Of a DNA stretch of 64,000 bases, positions 18,967 through 27,051 are shown in pieces (positions within the stretch are counted from its first letter, which is position 1; each line of letters opens with the position of its first letter). The notes below the pieces were generated by a model. That model saw only the letters and a program-made list of their open reading frames with translations. It had not been told where the DNA came from and did not search any database. Source of the stretch: JAXLRU01 sp046330935 (lineage in GTDB: Bacteria > Actinomycetota > Actinomycetes > Actinomycetales > Kineosporiaceae). Location: positions 248,001 to 312,000 of the forward strand of contig JAXLRU010000004.1 in NCBI GenBank assembly GCA_046330935.1, given 5' to 3'. Made by a program: the position numbers and the translations under genes.

Positions 18967-19887
18967 TCAGCCGCGGCTGATCAGCCAGCTGTCGGCGGGG
19001 GCGGGGTAGCAGGCCTTCGGTCCGGACTCGTAGCCGTCGCCGAAGGCGCGGGTGCGCTCGAAGCCGCTGCCGTGAGCGCGGGGGTCGGTCCAGGCGGTGC
19101 CGGGGACGTCGCGCGCGGCGAACACGGCCAGCGTCGCCTCGTCGAGGTCGCCCGCCTCCAGCAGGCCCTTCTGCGCGACGTCGCGCGCCCAGGCCCCCGC
19201 GAAGCAGTCCGCCTGCAGCTCGCGCAGCACGCCCGTGGCCTCCTGCCGCGGCAGCCGCACCTGCATGGCGTGCCCGAACTCGTGGGCCAGCACGAACGAC
19301 GCCGCGAAGTCCCCGGCGCCCACGTAGTAGGGGACGACCAGGCCCGTCTCGTCCCAGGCGATGAAGTCGCCGTCGGAGCAGTAGAACGCGTTCCCCGCGG
19401 GCGCGGCCGCGCCACCGCAGCGTGGGCCGGGCGCCTGGCCCTGCCCGCTGCGGTAGGGCCGGTAGCCGCCCTCGGGGTCGCTGTAGCGCCCGCCCAGCGC
19501 GGGCACCGCGCTCGTCCAGAACTCCTGCAGCGTCGCGAACGTCGCCTGGAGGGTGCGCTGGTAGGTGGCGTAGTCGAAGTCGGGGCGCAGGCCGGTGCCG
19601 ATCGTCGCGTCGGGGTCGGGGTCGGCCGAGCGGGAAGGCGCCTGCGGGCCGCGGCCCAGCGCCTGCGCCACCGCGTCGCGGATCCGGTCGGCCAGCCGCG
19701 AGACGCCCCGGTCGATGGGCGCCGCGGGCCGTTCCTCCCCCGCGGCGGCGGGTAGCTGCCGGTCGGGATCGGTGCCGTCCGTGCACGCCGCCACGAGGCC
19801 GAGGACGGCGACGACGCCGGCCAGGGCCACCGCGGGACGCCGGTGGGCGGGGCGGGTGCGCGTCATGGCGGGGCTGGTGCGGGTCAT
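18967..19887 (-). CDS. Lipoprotein zinc metallopeptidase (YpfJ-like neutral metallopeptidase family)
   Basis: 306 aa. The signal sequence ends in a lipobox (LGLVAAC, Cys at about residue 35), predicting a membrane-anchored lipoprotein. The catalytic motif HEFGH is in SFVLAHEFGHAMQVRLP, followed by ELQADCFAGAWA, whose Glu is the likely third zinc ligand. This is the pattern of the putative neutral zinc metallopeptidase (YpfJ) family. FYCSDGDFIAWD and GAGDFAASF also fit. Two in-frame ATGs (19887 and 19866) begin the same short MTRTxPA repeat; the upstream one is used. Substrate unknown. Confidence 0.88.
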   Translation of the reverse strand: MTRTSPAMTRTRPAHRRPAVALAGVVAVLGLVAACTDGTDPDRQLPAAAGEERPAAPIDRGVSRLADRIRDAVAQALGRGPQAPSRSADPDPDATIGTGLRPDFDYATYQRTLQATFATLQEFWTSAVPALGGRYSDPEGGYRPYRSGQGQAPGPRCGGAAAPAGNAFYCSDGDFIAWDETGLVVPYYVGAGDFAASFVLAHEFGHAMQVRLPRQEATGVLRELQADCFAGAWARDVAQKGLLEAGDLDEATLAVFAARDVPGTAWTDPRAHGSGFERTRAFGDGYESGPKACYPAPADSWLISRG

Positions 19888-20091
19888 GGCGGGGGTGTAC
19901 CCGCGGCTGCGGCCGGGCATCCCTTGCCACCCGCCGGGGCAGGCGCGGGCGCCCGGCTGCCGGTGCAGTCGCGGTCGCAGGCGTAGGGGCCCGGGCCGCG
20001 GGGAAAGATCCGACGTAGGGTCTGTCCTGGCCCGGCCCGCGCGGACGGCGACGGGCGGGCGACGGCGGAACCGGATGCGGAGGCTGCGGGC

Positions 20092-20343
20092 ATGGGCGGC
20101 AAGGGCAAGCGGGGCGGCGGCCTCAAGCCCAAGAAGAAGTGCTGCGAGTCCAAGCCGCGGTGCACCCGCTGCCCCCTGCGCATGCTCGCCGAGGGGACGC
20201 TGCCCGAGGGCTACACGGTGCGCCACCGCAAGCTCGTGAAGGCGGGGCCGGCGGCCGCCGGGACGCCCGGGCGCGCCAAGGACGGCAAGGTGGCCAAGGG
20301 CGACCGGCCCTCGAAGGGCAAGAAGCACGGCAAGAAGGGCTGA
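20092..20343 (+). CDS. Small lysine- and cysteine-rich conserved protein
   Basis: 83 aa, very basic at both ends. The central cluster KKKCCESKPRCTRCPLRMLA has the CC-x5-C-x2-C spacing expected for a metal-binding knuckle. Similar small proteins occur across actinobacteria with no known function. The tail is a Lys/Gly-rich low-complexity stretch. Its stop is 8 nt before the next start, so the two genes are likely co-transcribed. Nucleic-acid binding is plausible from composition but is only inference. Confidence 0.8.
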   Translation: MGGKGKRGGGLKPKKKCCESKPRCTRCPLRMLAEGTLPEGYTVRHRKLVKAGPAAAGTPGRAKDGKVAKGDRPSKGKKHGKKG

Positions 20344-20351
20344 GCCGCACC

Positions 20352-20663
20352 GTGGGAGACGACACCCGGCGGGTGCGGGTGATCGCCGAGGAGCCGTGGT
20401 CGTGGATGCTCTACGAGGACGGCGACGCGCTGGTCCTCGACGTCGTGTGCAGCGTCGGCCCCGCCACGTTCACGAGGGCGTTGCGGCTGTCGGACGACGA
20501 CCGCCGGCGCTACCTGGGCCAGGGGCGTGCCGTCCTGGCCGGCCTCGCCGCCGGCGTCCAGGGCCGCGCGCACCTGCCCGACGACGGCCCGCTGACCGGG
20601 TTCGACACCGATCCCCTGGTGCGCGAGGCCGCCCTGCGGTGGCGGGCCCGCGCGTCCGGGTAG
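20352..20663 (+). CDS. Conserved small hypothetical protein
   Basis: 103 aa from GTG 20352. Begins GDDTRRVRVIAEEPWSWMLY and is predicted to be a compact alpha/beta protein with an Arg/Asp-rich helix (RLSDDDRRRYLGQGRAVLA). No signal peptide or cofactor motif. It follows the Cys/Lys-rich small protein by eight bases. Function unknown. Confidence 0.7.
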   Translation: MGDDTRRVRVIAEEPWSWMLYEDGDALVLDVVCSVGPATFTRALRLSDDDRRRYLGQGRAVLAGLAAGVQGRAHLPDDGPLTGFDTDPLVREAALRWRARASG

Positions 20664-20714
20664 TGCGGGGCGCCACCTCTCAAGGCTCCGCCCGCGGGCG
20701 CCGACCTCGCGGGG

Positions 20715-22703
20715 GTGACCGCCGCGCCGTTCTGGCAGACCCGCTTGTGGGCCGACGCCGTCATCGGCATGTCGGTGGTCGACGCGGACGGCCGCTACGT
20801 GCACGTCAACCCCGCCCTGTGCACCCTGTTCGGCCGCCCCGCCGCCGACATCGTGGGCCGGCGGACCGCGGAGCTGACCCACCCCGACGACGTCGCGCGC
20901 TCCCAGCAGTCGATCACGAGCCGGACGACGCTGGAGACCCTGCAGAAGCGGTTCGTCCGCCCCGACGGCGAGGTCGTGCACGCGCTGCGCCTCGGCCGGT
21001 TCGTACCCGCCGTCGAGGGCGAGGGGCCCGACGGCGAGCAGGTGTGGCTGATCCAGTACATCGACGTCACGGCGTGGGTGCGGCGCCAGGACGGGCTGCT
21101 GTCGCTGTCGCGGCACGCCGTGTCCGGCGGGTCCCCCGAGCAGCTGCTCGACCAGGCTCGCGGGCTGGTGGCCGAGCTGCTCTCGGTGGACGCGCCCACG
21201 GCCGCCGCCCTGCTCGCGCCGGCGACCTGGGGCCAGCGCCAGGAGGTAGGCACCGCGTCCGACGCAGCGTCCGGCACGGGTGGGGCCGACCCTCGATCCT
21301 CCGACGAGCGCGCGGTCGTCGACCACGTGGCGGCGACCCTGGAGCTCGCCCGAGGGCGCTGGGACGGCGAGGAGGAGCTGCGCCGCCGCGCGCTCACCGA
21401 CGCCCTGACCGGGCTGGTGAGCCGGGCAGGTCTCGCCGAGATCGTGCACGACCTGGCGCTGGTCCCGGGGACGCCGAGCGACCGCACCGACGCGCCGGGC
21501 ACCGGCGCAGCGGGCCTGCGGCACCTGTCGGTCGTCCTGCTCGACCTCGACGGGTTCAAGCACGTCAACGACAGCCTGGGCCACGGCCAGGGGGACGCGC
21601 TGCTGGTGCAGATCGCGCAGCGGTTGGACGCCTGCGGCCGCGACGAGCGGCGCCGTGGGGCGCGCACCTGGGTGGGCCGACTCGGCGGCGACGAGTTCCT
21701 CGTGCTGGTGGAGGGTGAGCACGCGGCGGGGCACCGGCTGGCAGAGCGGGCAGTCGCGGCGGCACGCCGTCCGGTGGAGCTGCCGGGTGGTCGGTGCACG
21801 GTCGGGGCGAGCGCGGGCCTGGTCAGCGGCGCGGACCCGCGACGCGGCCTCGACCCGCTGGTCGCCGACGCCGACCTCGCCCTCTACGAGGCGAAGCGGT
21901 CGGGGCGCGGCCGGGTGGTGACCTTCCACGACCGGATGCGCGCCGACAAGGAGCGTTCCGACCTGCTCGCCCACGACCTGCGGCGAGCGCTGCTCGACAC
22001 GGTCGCCGAGACGGGGCGGATCACGACGGCCGTGGAGTCGGTGCGCGACCTCGCCACCGGGCGCCTGCTGGGTCTGGAGGTGCTGGCCCGCTGGCGGCAC
22101 CCGGTGGCGGGTGACGTGCCCGCCCGCACGTTCGTGGCCCTGGCGGAGGACGCCGGGCTGGGGCCGCTGCTGGGGTCGCGCGTGCTGGCCGAGGCGTTGG
22201 CGCGCCTGGCCGGGGAGGTCGGGCAGGAGCCGCCGTCGGTGTCGGTGAACCTCTCGGCGCTGCAGCTGCGCGACCCGGGCTGTGCCGACCTGATCGCCGA
22301 GGGCCTGGCCAGGGCCGGAGCGGCGCCGCAGCGGCTGACGCTGGAGGTGACGGAGCGGGTCATCGACGCCGTGGAGCACGCCGGTTCCGACGGGATGCAG
22401 ACCCTGCGCAGGCTGCGTGAGCTCGGCTGCCGGATCGCGCTGGACGACGTGGGCGAGGGCCCGTCGTCGCTGACGATGCTGACGCGCGTGCCGCTGGACG
22501 CCGTCAAGCTGGACCCGTACGTGGTGGAGGACCTCGACGCGCCGTCGGGCCGGGCCGTGGCCCGCGCGGTGGTGGCCGCCGCCCGCGAGCTGGGGCTCGA
22601 CGTCGTCGCCGAGGGGATCTCCGACCTCGACGTCGTGCCGGTGCTGCTGGAGCTGGGCATCCACGCCGGCCAGGGCCGGGCGGTGGACCTGCTCGCACCG
22701 TGA
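20715..22703 (+). CDS. PAS-GGDEF-EAL cyclic-di-GMP signalling protein
   Basis: 662 aa, cytoplasmic (no membrane segment). A PAS domain (about 5-120; IGMSVVDADGRYVHVNPALC) is followed by a linker, a GGDEF domain (about 225-400) and an EAL domain (about 420-655). The cyclase active site RLGGDEF is intact, but no RxxD inhibitory site precedes it. In the EAL domain the metal/substrate residues are kept: GLEVLARW, NLSALQL, EVTE, DDVGEG, VKLDP, AEGI and QGR. Loop 6, usually DDFGTG, reads DDVGEG. It may therefore make and degrade c-di-GMP, with PAS as the sensor. GTG start at 20715. Confidence 0.9.
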   Translation: MTAAPFWQTRLWADAVIGMSVVDADGRYVHVNPALCTLFGRPAADIVGRRTAELTHPDDVARSQQSITSRTTLETLQKRFVRPDGEVVHALRLGRFVPAVEGEGPDGEQVWLIQYIDVTAWVRRQDGLLSLSRHAVSGGSPEQLLDQARGLVAELLSVDAPTAAALLAPATWGQRQEVGTASDAASGTGGADPRSSDERAVVDHVAATLELARGRWDGEEELRRRALTDALTGLVSRAGLAEIVHDLALVPGTPSDRTDAPGTGAAGLRHLSVVLLDLDGFKHVNDSLGHGQGDALLVQIAQRLDACGRDERRRGARTWVGRLGGDEFLVLVEGEHAAGHRLAERAVAAARRPVELPGGRCTVGASAGLVSGADPRRGLDPLVADADLALYEAKRSGRGRVVTFHDRMRADKERSDLLAHDLRRALLDTVAETGRITTAVESVRDLATGRLLGLEVLARWRHPVAGDVPARTFVALAEDAGLGPLLGSRVLAEALARLAGEVGQEPPSVSVNLSALQLRDPGCADLIAEGLARAGAAPQRLTLEVTERVIDAVEHAGSDGMQTLRRLRELGCRIALDDVGEGPSSLTMLTRVPLDAVKLDPYVVEDLDAPSGRAVARAVVAAARELGLDVVAEGISDLDVVPVLLELGIHAGQGRAVDLLAP

Positions 22704-22738
22704 CGGCGTGGGCGTGACGGCGAGGGCGGCGGGTCCTT

Positions 22739-22779
22739 TGGGGACGCTCCGCGCGCCCATACCGCGAGCAGCGTCCCCA
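22739..22779. terminator. Hairpin between convergent genes
   Basis: Perfect 10-bp arms (TGGGGACGCT at 22739 and its complement at 22770-22779), placed between the stop of the GGDEF-EAL gene and the stop of the Cys-rich small gene. A TTT precedes the left arm. Confidence 0.6.
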
Positions 22780-22792
22780 GATCGGGCAGTGC

Positions 22793-22966
22793 TCAGCGGC
22801 CGAGCAGGCGCGAGAGGAGCCCCGGCCTGCGGGCGGCGGCCTTCTGCTCGGGCGTGCAGCGGCAGCGCTGCTGCTGGGGGACGCCGCGCATCACCTGCTG
22901 CACGTGCTGGCCGCATCCGGCCCAGGTGGTCTTGCTGCAGGCGGGGCAGGTGGCGGGACGGCACAC
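22793..22966 (-). CDS. Small Cys-rich protein A, CsoR/CstR-type operator controlled
   Basis: 57 aa from GTG 22966, which has GAGGAG six bases upstream. Cysteines are at CRPATCPACSKTTWAGCGQH and QQQRCRC, in CxxC-type pairs that could hold a metal or a persulfide. The C-terminus is a basic extension (KAAARRPGLLSRLLGR). It is clearly paralogous to the 38-aa product encoded divergently at 23083: shared Cys positions, TW.GCG and HV..VM..VP. The shared promoter carries two operator-like palindromes. Function unknown. Confidence 0.8.
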   Translation of the reverse strand: MCRPATCPACSKTTWAGCGQHVQQVMRGVPQQQRCRCTPEQKAAARRPGLLSRLLGR

Positions 22967-22990
22967 GGACGGCTCCTCGGCGAGAAGATG

Positions 22991-23041
22991 ATACCCCCAC
23001 GGGGTACCCACTGAGGTTGCCAACCATACCCCTGGGGGGTA
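22991..23041. promoter_or_regulatory. Two CsoR/CstR-type operators in a divergent promoter
   Basis: Two palindromes of the form TACCCC-N3-GGGGTA, at 22992-23006 and 23027-23041, 35 bp apart start to start. Each is preceded by A. This is the operator pattern of the CsoR/CstR repressor family (Cu(I) or persulfide sensors). They lie midway between the two divergent small Cys-protein genes. Confidence 0.75.
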
Positions 23042-23082
23042 ACAATCGGGAAGCAGCCAGCCGGACCACCCAGGAGGACCCC

Positions 23083-23199
23083 ATGTGCAGCCCCGTGATC
23101 TGCCCCCAGTGCCGCAAGGTGACGTGGAGCGGCTGCGGCCTGCACGTCGACGAGGTGATGCGTGACGTCCCCGAGGAGCAGCGCTGCACCTGCCAGTGA
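23083..23199 (+). CDS. Small Cys-rich protein B, paralogue of A
   Basis: 38 aa. ATG 23083 has AGGAGG five or six bases upstream, near-perfect. Six cysteines: MCSPVICPQCRKVTWSGCGL, then EEQRCTC. It is the core of its divergent paralogue at 22793 without the basic tail. The tight CxxC geometry suggests a metal- or sulfur-binding role. Together with the operators this points to copper or reactive-sulfur stress, but that is inference. Confidence 0.8.
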   Translation: MCSPVICPQCRKVTWSGCGLHVDEVMRDVPEEQRCTCQ

Positions 23200-23251
23200 C
23201 GGCGGCGGTCGCCGTCAGCGGCAGGTGCAGCACCCCTCGGGGGCCGCACGG

Positions 23252-24007
23252 TCAGCTGCGGCCGCGCACCGTCGCGCTCACGTCGGCCTGCCCGATCACC
23301 GTGACGCCGTCGCCGGCGTAGACGGGCAGGGGCGGCTGCGTCACGCCGTCAGCCGTGAGCTCCACGTCGCGGGGCTCCACGAGGGCCCGGTACTCGATCC
23401 AGCCCTGGCGGCCCTCCCCGGTCACCGCGGGCACCAGATCCGTGGTGGACACCGACGGCACCCCCAGCCGGCGGCCGTCCCCCACCGGCGCGTCGCGCAT
23501 CTCCCGCTGGGGCAGGTAGACCGCGTACAGGCGCCAGCGCGCCCCGCCGTCCACGCGCACCGGGAGGCCGCGCGCGGGGTCGAGCGCGTCGAGACGTTGC
23601 GGATCGGTCGGGTCGGGCTCGTCGGTCACCGGCAGGTTGCCCCGGTCCGTCATCACCCGCGCCGTGTCCGCGCTCACCCGACCGGCGGGGGTCCCGCAGG
23701 TCGTGGAGTCGAAGCAGGTCAGCTCGTAGTGCACGTACCGCGCCTGACCGGGCGGCGCCGGCAGGCGCACCTCCTGCGACCCGACGCCGCTGACGATCAG
23801 CGGGGCGGTCAGGGGGAGGTCGGCCACCTGGTCGGCGGGGAGCAGGTTCGCGACGGCGACCGCTCCCCCGCCGAAGGACAGCACGCCGATCGCCGCGCCG
23901 GCGGCGAGACGGGTCCGGCGGCGGCGGGAGGCCCGCGCCGCAGTGGGCACCTCGACGAGCGCGCGGCGCATGGCCGCGGCGACCCGGGGGTCCATGGTGT
24001 CGTTCAT
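23252..24007 (-). CDS. Membrane-anchored partner of ECF sigma factor (probable anti-sigma or target protein)
   Basis: 251 aa. A short N-terminal cytoplasmic tail (DPRVAAAMRRALVEVPTAAR) is followed by one hydrophobic segment (about residues 32-55) and a large extracytoplasmic beta-rich domain of about 190 residues. It sits 47 nt downstream of the ECF sigma gene on the same strand. That is the usual place for an anti-sigma factor, though no zinc-binding anti-sigma motif (HxxxCxxC) is present and the cytoplasmic tail is short. ATG at 24007 has GAGAG upstream. Confidence 0.75.
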   Translation of the reverse strand: MNDTMDPRVAAAMRRALVEVPTAARASRRRRTRLAAGAAIGVLSFGGGAVAVANLLPADQVADLPLTAPLIVSGVGSQEVRLPAPPGQARYVHYELTCFDSTTCGTPAGRVSADTARVMTDRGNLPVTDEPDPTDPQRLDALDPARGLPVRVDGGARWRLYAVYLPQREMRDAPVGDGRRLGVPSVSTTDLVPAVTGEGRQGWIEYRALVEPRDVELTADGVTQPPLPVYAGDGVTVIGQADVSATVRGRS

Positions 24008-24054
24008 CGGTTCTCTCCTGTGTGACGAGACGTGGTGGGGGCCGTAAGGCGAGG

Positions 24055-24645
24055 TCAGGGCTGGACGGCGAGGTCAGGGCTGGAGGCCGGGTCGGGCCGC
24101 ACGAGGGAGTCCGCGGCGAGCCTGCGGCGGGTGCGCTGCCACCGCGACCGTGCCGCGGCCTCGGTGAGTCCCAGGGCGCGAGCGGCGTCCCGGAGCGGAT
24201 ACCCCTCGAGCGCCACCAGCGCGAGCAGCCGCTGGTCGACGGCGCCGAGCCGGCCGATGGCGGACAGCAGCCGCGGGTCGACGTCGAGGTCGAGCGCCGC
24301 CAACGCCTCCCCCTCGGCGGAGGGCGACCGCGGCTCGGCACGCGGCAGGCGGGCGAGGAAGGCCCGGTGGCGGCGCAGCCCTCTCCCCCGGTTCAGCGCC
24401 ACGTTCGTGGCGGTGGCCAGCAGCCAGGGGCGGACGCCGTCCTCGACGAGACGGACGTCGCGCCGGCGCCGCCACAGTTCGAGGAAGGCGGCGGCGACGA
24501 CGTCCTGAGCGTCGTGGACGTCGCCGGTCAGGCGTAGCGCGAGACGGTGGACGCGGTCGCGGTGGGCGTCGAACAGACGCCCGAAGGCCTCCCCGTCCCC
24601 CTCCAGGACCGCGCCCCAGTCGGCGGCATCGGTGGTGTGCGTCAT
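24055..24645 (-). CDS. ECF-family RNA polymerase sigma factor
   Basis: 196 aa. Sigma region 2 (FGRLFDAHRDRVHRLALRLT, then DAQDVVAAAFLELWRRR) and region 4 (LGAVDQRLLALVALEGYPLR, DAARALGLTEAAARSRWQRT) are clear. Redirects RNA polymerase to a small regulon in response to an envelope or stress signal. The start at ATG 24645 gives the normal ECF length; the open frame continues upstream without support. Co-directional with the membrane protein gene at 23252. Confidence 0.92.
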   Translation of the reverse strand: MTHTTDAADWGAVLEGDGEAFGRLFDAHRDRVHRLALRLTGDVHDAQDVVAAAFLELWRRRRDVRLVEDGVRPWLLATATNVALNRGRGLRRHRAFLARLPRAEPRSPSAEGEALAALDLDVDPRLLSAIGRLGAVDQRLLALVALEGYPLRDAARALGLTEAAARSRWQRTRRRLAADSLVRPDPASSPDLAVQP

Positions 24646-24697
24646 GCCCTGTGATGTCCGCGGGCCCGCCGGATGCATCGCCCGGTGGGCAGCGGCG

Positions 24698-26032
24698 TCA
24701 GGAGAGCGCGCCGATCTGGCCGATCGCGGCGTCCAGGATCTCGACACCGCGCCGGATCTCGGCGTCGGTGCAGGTCAGCGGCGGGGCCATGCGGAAGATC
24801 CCGCCCATGCCGGGCAGCTGGACGACGTTCATGTGCAGTCCCAGCTCGAGGCAACGGCGCGTCACCGCGGCACCGAGGGCGTCGCTGGGCTCCTTGGTCG
24901 CCCGGTCGAGCACCAGCTCCAGCCCCTGCAGCAGCCCCCGGCCGCGCACGTCGCCGACCACCTCGTGGCGCGCCTGGATCTCGCGCAGCCCGCCGCCGAG
25001 CAGCCCGCCGAGGTGGCGCGCCCGCGCGTCCATCGCGTCCCGCTGCAGGACGTCGAGCACCGTAAGGCCGACGGCGGCGACGAGCGGGTCGGACACGTGC
25101 GTCGTGAAGAACAGGAACCCGCGCTCGTGGGCCCGTGCCTCGATCTCGGGCGTCGTGACGACGGCGGCCAGCGGCAGCCCGGCCCCGAGCGTCTTGGACA
25201 GCGTCAGGATGTCGGGGACGACGCCGTCCCGCTCGAAGGCGTACCAGGTGCCGGTGCGGCACAGGCCGGTCTGCGCCTCGTCGAGGATCAGCAGCATCCC
25301 CCGCTGCTCGCACTTGGCCTTCAGCGCGGCGAGGTAGCCGGGCGGCGGCTCGATGATCCCGCCGGAGGACAGGATCGGTTCGACGATGCACGCCGCGAGC
25401 GCGCCGGTCGACTGGGCGTCGATCAGGTCGAAGGCGTTGTCGAGCTGGCGCCGCCAGTCGAGCTCCCCGTCGGGCCCGACGACGTCGGGCCGGTAGGCGC
25501 GCGGGACGGGGATCGCGAAGCTGCCCACCCCCGCCGGGCCGTACCCCTTGCGGCCCGAGCTGTACGTGGCCGACGCCGCCGCCCCCGTCATGCCGTGCCA
25601 GGACCGCGCGAACGCCACGATCTCGTGCCCGCCGGTGACGAGCTTGGCCATGCGCACCGCGGCCTCGTTGGACTCCGCCCCCGTGGTGAGCAGCAGCACC
25701 TTGCTCAGGGACTCGGGCAGGGTCTCGGACAGCCGGCGCGCGAGGTCGACGACGGGGCGGCTCAGCATGCCGCTGTAGAGGTGATCGAGGTCGGCCACCT
25801 GCCGGCGCACCGTCGCCACGATCTCCGGGTGGCCGTGGCCGAGGATCGCGCTCATCTGCCCCGACGTGAAGTCCAGCAGCCGCCGCCCGCTCTCGGTGAT
25901 CACCTCGCTGCCCTGCGCGCCCACGACGATCTCGGGCACCCAGCTGGCGCCGTAGCGCACGAGGTGGGCGTCGGCGTCCGCCCAGAACTGCTCGGCAGGG
26001 GTGCGGACGGCGGTCGCGGGCTCGGGCGTCAT
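24698..26032 (-). CDS. Class III aminotransferase, 2,2-dialkylglycine decarboxylase-like
   Basis: 444 aa, PLP-dependent fold type I. The stretch SWHGMTGAAASATYSSGRKG is highly characteristic of 2,2-dialkylglycine decarboxylase. The PLP-binding Lys is in LSKTLGAGLPLAA, with LILDEAQTG carrying the Asp that contacts the pyridine nitrogen. The known enzyme decarboxylates dialkylglycines and transaminates pyruvate. Relatives annotated only as aspartate aminotransferase family also carry part of this pattern, so the substrate is probable, not certain. ATG 26032 chosen. Ends 52 nt before the ECF sigma start. Confidence 0.85.
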   Translation of the reverse strand: MTPEPATAVRTPAEQFWADADAHLVRYGASWVPEIVVGAQGSEVITESGRRLLDFTSGQMSAILGHGHPEIVATVRRQVADLDHLYSGMLSRPVVDLARRLSETLPESLSKVLLLTTGAESNEAAVRMAKLVTGGHEIVAFARSWHGMTGAAASATYSSGRKGYGPAGVGSFAIPVPRAYRPDVVGPDGELDWRRQLDNAFDLIDAQSTGALAACIVEPILSSGGIIEPPPGYLAALKAKCEQRGMLLILDEAQTGLCRTGTWYAFERDGVVPDILTLSKTLGAGLPLAAVVTTPEIEARAHERGFLFFTTHVSDPLVAAVGLTVLDVLQRDAMDARARHLGGLLGGGLREIQARHEVVGDVRGRGLLQGLELVLDRATKEPSDALGAAVTRRCLELGLHMNVVQLPGMGGIFRMAPPLTCTDAEIRRGVEILDAAIGQIGALS

Positions 26033-26113
26033 GGCCCCCGACCGTAGGCAGCGCGGGCCGACGGCGTCCATGGGCCGGGCGGCCGACGCGCAGCGGCGTG
26101 GGTCACACGCGGC

Positions 26114-26461
26114 TCAGCCCTCGGCGTCGCCCTGCGCCATGCTGCCCCACCCGTCGTACTCGCCACCGTGCTGGGCGATTACGGGCACGACCTCGTCGAG
26201 GACGGCGCGGATGCGGTCGCGGGTGATCGCGTCGGTCCGCTCGAACGTGAGCAAGATCTTGAGCAGCCGCCGACCGACCTCGACCGAGAAACCCCGCTCC
26301 TGCAGGACCGCGGCGGCGGCCTCCTCGTCGGGGCGCTTGCGGAACACTGCCGCGTGCTGCACCGGTCGCGGGGTCGTACCGTCGTCGCCCAGCTCCGCGT
26401 ACTGGGCGAGCATCTCGTCGAGGCCGAGGTCCTGCTGCCGCCGCTGCTCCGCTGCATCCAT
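26114..26461 (-). CDS. RraB-like protein (regulator of RNase activity family)
   Basis: 115 aa. The core HAAVFRKRPDEEAAAAVLQE, followed by RGFSVEV and ending GGEYDGWGSMAQG, fits the RraB fold. In Escherichia coli RraB binds and modulates RNase E. The family assignment is by pattern and the regulatory role here is inferred. ATG 26461 has GAGGGG directly upstream; the longer frame to 26569 lacks a site. Confidence 0.7.
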   Translation of the reverse strand: MDAAEQRRQQDLGLDEMLAQYAELGDDGTTPRPVQHAAVFRKRPDEEAAAAVLQERGFSVEVGRRLLKILLTFERTDAITRDRIRAVLDEVVPVIAQHGGEYDGWGSMAQGDAEG

Positions 26462-26614
26462 CCCCTCAGGGTAGGAGCGAGCCTCCGCAGCCGTCACCCT
26501 CCGTGAGGTAGGACAACCGGCAGCGCGCATCGTCACGAGCCTGGCAGACTGGGCGACGGCGCTCGCCACTCGTCACTGGGGACACTCGAACAGAGCTCGC
26601 GGGCGCCGTGTGTG

Positions 26615-26687
26615 GGGCCTCTAGCTCAATCGGCAGAGCAGCGGACTTTTAATCCGCGGGTTCCGGGTTCGATCCCCGGGGGGCCCA
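26615..26687 (+). tRNA. tRNA-Lys (anticodon UUU)
   Basis: 73 nt cloverleaf. Acceptor GGGCCTC pairs with GGGGCCC (one G-U), discriminator A. The D arm contains AGCTCAATCGGCAGAGC. Anticodon stem GCGGA/TCCGC with loop CTTTTAA gives anticodon TTT. The T arm is CCGGG-TTCGATC-CCCGG. CCA is not encoded. Confidence 0.97.
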
Positions 26688-26728
26688 CTCCCGTTCGCAC
26701 GACGCCCCCCCGGGGGGTTGCCTTGCTG

Positions 26729-26986
26729 GTGACGGTGATCGTCCTCCTGGCGCTGACGACCGCGCTCGCCTGCACCGCCGTGGTCCTGCGCCGCAGGCGT
26801 GCTCGCGCGGCCTTCCTGGCAATGTCCCCCCGCGGCCAGGCCCTCCACCAGGCCCGACGCGACCTGCGAGCGCTGCGCCGGCAGAACGAGGCGCTCGGGC
26901 GTCGCCGCGAAGGGAACTCCGTCAGGGACGGCGCGAACGACGACGAGTCCTGGGCGCAGGCGGGCGGCTTCGGCGGTCATCTCTAG
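26729..26986 (+). CDS. Small single-pass membrane protein
   Basis: About 85 aa. One strongly hydrophobic N-terminal helix (VTVIVLLALTTALACTAVVL) is followed by RRRR (positive-inside), then a basic helical region and an acidic tail. The frame runs back through the tRNA gene, which is an artefact, so the real start must lie after 26687. GTG 26729 is one of three candidates (TTG 26723, GTG 26735). No family recognised. Confidence 0.5.
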   Translation: MTVIVLLALTTALACTAVVLRRRRARAAFLAMSPRGQALHQARRDLRALRRQNEALGRRREGNSVRDGANDDESWAQAGGFGGHL

Positions 26987-27051
26987 CGGCCGCTCCGCAC
27001 GCCGCTCCTCCATCCACTGATCCGCCGCGTCACGGGCAGCCCGAAGCCGGT

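Noticed and set aside
26615..26687. tRNA-Lys as attachment site of an integrated element
   Set aside because: No integrase nearby, no duplicated tRNA 3' end within the window, and neighbours look chromosomal.
26612..26728. Open frame starting in the tRNA-Lys gene (reads PLAQSAEQRTFNPRVPGSIP)
   Set aside because: This is the well-known translation of a tRNA gene in the wrong sense of the word; only the part after the tRNA can be coding.
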